From positions 571,037 through 635,036 of the forward strand of contig DDFG01000005.1 of the NCBI GenBank assembly GCA_002337055.1: a DNA stretch of 64,000 bases, read 5' to 3'. Shown one piece after another: positions 61,637-64,000 of this stretch (position 1 is its first letter; each line of letters starts with the position of its first letter). This DNA comes from Betaproteobacteria bacterium UBA1934 (GTDB taxonomy: Bacteria; Pseudomonadota; Gammaproteobacteria; Burkholderiales; Rhodocyclaceae). Below the pieces are notes generated by a model. That model was not told where the DNA came from. It searched no databases and saw only the letters and a program-made list of their open reading frames with translations. The position numbers were made by a program, and so were the translations under genes.

Positions 61637-62895
61637 GCCTTGCCCCGCGCGTCGCGATAATTCAGCACCGCCGGCGAACGGCCGGAAATCAGCTCGGCAA
61701 GCACCTCGCCGGACCCGCAGGCCATCGTCCAGCCCAGAGTGCCATGGCCCGCATTGAGAAACAGGTTGGGGTAGCGCGTCGGTCCGACGAAGGGGATATT
61801 GGAGGGCGTTGTCGGCCGCAGGCCGCACCAGTATTCGGGTTCGCGCGCCGGATGCAGTTCCGGAAACAATTCGATCGCGCGGGAGATCAGCGCCTGACAG
61901 CGGACAGGCGACAACTCGAGATTGAAGCCGTTGAATTCTGCCGTCCCGGCGATGCGCAGCCGCGAACCGAGGCGCGACATGACGATCTTGCGCGCATCAT
62001 CCGTCAGGGCAACCGTCGGCGCCACACTGGCCGCCGAAAGTTCGACAGTCGCTGAATACCCCTTGGCCGGGTAGATCGGCAGGCGGAGACCGATCGGTCG
62101 CGTCAGCAGTGGAGTGTAACTGCCCAACGCGGCCACATAGGCGTCGGCGCGAAGCGTCTCCGGCCCATGCCGACCGGTAATCACGACGCCGCTTACCCGA
62201 CCGGCGACGGTCTCGATGCGGTCGATGGCCGTCTCGAAACGGAAAGTGACGCCCGCCCGTTCGCAATGCGCGGCCAGCGCCTGCGTAAAACGATGCGCAT
62301 CGCCCGATTCGTCCGACGGGGTGAAATCGCCCCCGACCAATCGATGCCGGGCGGCGGCCAGCGCCGGTTCGATCTCCAGGCAACGTTCGACATCGACTGG
62401 CTGGCGATCCAGCCCGAACTCCCGCATCACCCGTGCCGCCTCCACCGCACTCTCGAATTCCTTCTGATCGGTGTAGATGTGCAGAATGCCCGCCGTTCGG
62501 CAGTCGTAGGCCAACGCCAGTTCCGCCCGCAGAGCCTGCAAGCAGCGCCGGCTGTGCAGGGCGAGGGCGACGATCCGGCCAATATTGGCGCGCGTGCGAG
62601 AAGCCGGGCATTCGCGCAGAAAGCGCAGGCCCCACTCGAAAAAGGCCGGATCGAAACGCCAGCGCACCAGCAGAGGCGCGTCTTCGCGGCCCAGCCAGCG
62701 TAGCGCCTTGCCGAGCACGTGCGGATTGGCCCACGGCTCGGCGTGCGAGACCGAAATCTGTCCGCCATTGGCAAAACTGGTTTCCATGCCGGCCGCCGGC
62801 TGGCGATCGACCACCACCACTTCGTGCCCGGCCTGAGCGAGATACCATGCACCGGCAACACCCACCACGCCCGCACCGAGAACGAGAACTCGCAT
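61633..62895 (-). CDS. dadA: D-amino acid dehydrogenase small subunit
   Basis: 420 residues. FAD fold VLGAGVVGVAGAWYLAQAGHEVVVVDR at the start, conserved TSFANGGQISVSHAEPWANP and NAGHGTLGWTMACGSG. Oxidises D-amino acids and passes electrons to quinone. 15 bases after spoT in the minus-strand operon with tatD. Confidence 0.95.
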   Translation of the reverse strand: MRVLVLGAGVVGVAGAWYLAQAGHEVVVVDRQPAAGMETSFANGGQISVSHAEPWANPHVLGKALRWLGREDAPLLVRWRFDPAFFEWGLRFLRECPASRTRANIGRIVALALHSRRCLQALRAELALAYDCRTAGILHIYTDQKEFESAVEAARVMREFGLDRQPVDVERCLEIEPALAAARHRLVGGDFTPSDESGDAHRFTQALAAHCERAGVTFRFETAIDRIETVAGRVSGVVITGRHGPETLRADAYVAALGSYTPLLTRPIGLRLPIYPAKGYSATVELSAASVAPTVALTDDARKIVMSRLGSRLRIAGTAEFNGFNLELSPVRCQALISRAIELFPELHPAREPEYWCGLRPTTPSNIPFVGPTRYPNLFLNAGHGTLGWTMACGSGEVLAELISGRSPAVLNYRDARGKA

Positions 62896-62910
62896 GTCAG
62901 AAAGCCCGAT

Positions 62911-64000
62911 CTACTCGTCGGATAGCTTGTTATGTTCGCGGCTGATCCGGGTCACATCGGGAATCCGCCGGAGCAAGCGCATCACCTTGGCAAGATGGGC
63001 GCGATCCGCCACCTGGATGGTGAAATACAGGATCGTGAAGAGATGCTCCGGGCGCGCATCCATCGCCACATCCTCGATGTTCGACGCGGCGTCGGCAATG
63101 CCGGCGGCGACTTGCGCCAACACCCCCCGGCTGTTTTTAACCTCGACACGGATGCCGACGTCGAACAGCTTGCCCTCTTCGGGCGCCCATTCGACCTCGA
63201 TCCACTTACCCGGTTCGTTGTGCCGGGAGCGGCGTATTTGCGGGCAATCATGGGTGTGCACGACCAGACCATGTCCCTTCCTGATCGCCCCGATGATGGG
63301 GTCGCCGGGAATCGGCTGGCAACACTTGGCAAGCTGGATCGCCATGCCCTCGCTGCCGTGGATCAGCAGTTTGCTGGCGGCCTCGACCGGGCCGCTATCT
63401 TCCCGCGCCAGAAGCCGGCGGGCCACCACGGCTGGGTTACGTTTGCCGAGGCCGATATCGGTATAGACGTCGCGCGTGTCGCGGTCGCCGTTGGCGCGCA
63501 GTAATTGTTCCCACACACCCTGTGGAATGCTTGCCGGCACGACGCCGAGTGCGAGCAGTTCCTGGTTCAACAAGCGCTCCCCAAGCGCCGAGGATTCTTC
63601 GTTGCGGATCGTGCGCAAAAAATGACGGATACGGCTGCGCGCACGACCGGTTTTGACATAGCCCAGCCAAGACGGATTGGGCGTTGCGTGAGGCTGCGTG
63701 ATGATCTCGACGACATCGCCGTTCTTCAACTCGGCGCGCAGCGGCGACAGTTCCTGATTGATGCGCGCCGCCGTGCAATGGTTGCCGATATCGCTATGCA
63801 CTGCGTAGGCAAAATCAATGGCGGTGGCGCCGGAGGGCAGGGCAAAAATCCTGCCTTTTGGCGTGAAGACGTAAACTTCGTCCGGGAAAAGGTCGATCTT
63901 GACGTTTTCAAAGAATTCGGCTGAATCGCCGCTCTGCATTTCAAGCAGGGATTGCAGCCACTTGTGTGTCTTCAGCTGGAGATCGCCCGCGCCGCCGGGC
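62911..64000 (-). CDS. spoT: SpoT/RelA (p)ppGpp synthetase/hydrolase, C-terminal part, runs off the window
   Basis: Open from the window edge to the stop at 62911, about 362 residues. Shows HKWLQSLLEMQ, the TGS domain (PDEVYVFTPKGRIFALPSGATAIDFAYAVHS) and the ACT domain at the end (RIPDVTRISREHNKLSDE). The hydrolase and synthetase domains lie outside. Named spoT because of its place in Betaproteobacteria and its C-terminal style. Confidence 0.93.
   Translation of the reverse strand, partial: PGGAGDLQLKTHKWLQSLLEMQSGDSAEFFENVKIDLFPDEVYVFTPKGRIFALPSGATAIDFAYAVHSDIGNHCTAARINQELSPLRAELKNGDVVEIITQPHATPNPSWLGYVKTGRARSRIRHFLRTIRNEESSALGERLLNQELLALGVVPASIPQGVWEQLLRANGDRDTRDVYTDIGLGKRNPAVVARRLLAREDSGPVEAASKLLIHGSEGMAIQLAKCCQPIPGDPIIGAIRKGHGLVVHTHDCPQIRRSRHNEPGKWIEVEWAPEEGKLFDVGIRVEVKNSRGVLAQVAAGIADAASNIEDVAMDARPEHLFTILYFTIQVADRAHLAKVMRLLRRIPDVTRISREHNKLSDE

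Overview
The window looks like a chromosome segment of a Betaproteobacterium, most likely Rhodocyclales-like. Reasons: the housekeeping block recA-recX-lptB-rpoN-hpf-ptsN-hprK, a cytochrome bd operon with the small subunits CydP and CydX, and the block folM-like SDR, ttcA, midA, tatD, dadA and spoT. The taxon is an inference from gene content and order; no 16S rRNA is present. Most of the left three quarters is accessory DNA with many scars (integrase relics, tRNA 3'-end copies, IS ends, broken genes). The right quarter is backbone.

Layout. 1-4591: a small integrative element with an integrase (cut by the window edge), an AlpA-like protein, a rolling-circle Rep split into two coupled ORFs, and an origin-like region. 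That region holds DnaA boxes in a hairpin, fifteen 10-bp tandem repeats and a 13-bp inverted repeat. Four AGGTA-N5-TACCT sites lie around the rep promoters. The element ends in a copy of a tRNA 3' half (4547-4591). 4592-9300: small accessory genes, then a TetR regulator, an MlaC-like protein, a hydrolase and a truncated outer-membrane efflux gene, the last three probably sharing one 19-bp operator type. 9339-15979: three NifX-like proteins, a DUF134 regulator, a DUF2946 protein, cydP-cydA-cydB-cydX, a Crp/Fnr regulator, a rhodanese and an AhpD-like protein. 16374-19913: an XRE gene and its divergent partner, about 1.1 kb with no convincing gene that is rich in strong hairpins (candidate large RNA, minus strand), an unrecognised protein, and decayed fragments including marC. 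20040-28668: membrane and redox genes (Fe/Mn transporter, DedA, DUF1003, Na+/H+ antiporter, esterase, ring-cleavage dioxygenase, FMN reductase with an HxlR regulator). 28763-32965: IS and integrase relics, a five-PAS hybrid kinase, and a second copy of the same tRNA 3' half.

33034-45692: a radical SAM gene and an intact tRNA-Lys(CTT), followed by an island inserted in that tRNA. The island is bounded by a 47-bp copy of the tRNA end at 45646-45692. It carries a decayed integrase, a DedA-rhodanese fusion, a cation efflux pump, a QseB/QseC-like two-component system with a cytochrome b561, a second two-component system whose NtrC-like regulator lacks the sigma-54 contact motif, and a cytochrome c plus flavocytochrome c sulfide dehydrogenase-like flavoprotein that lacks one of its two redox cysteines.

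45833-64000: recA behind two SOS boxes, recX, lptB, rpoN, hpf, ptsN, hprK, then a signalling locus (secreted protein, CsgG-family protein, transmembrane Ser/Thr kinase, cyclase-FHA protein). After it come ttcA, a pteridine-reductase-like SDR, midA, a YjfB-like protein, a hydrolase, tatD, dadA and the 3' part of spoT, which runs off the window.
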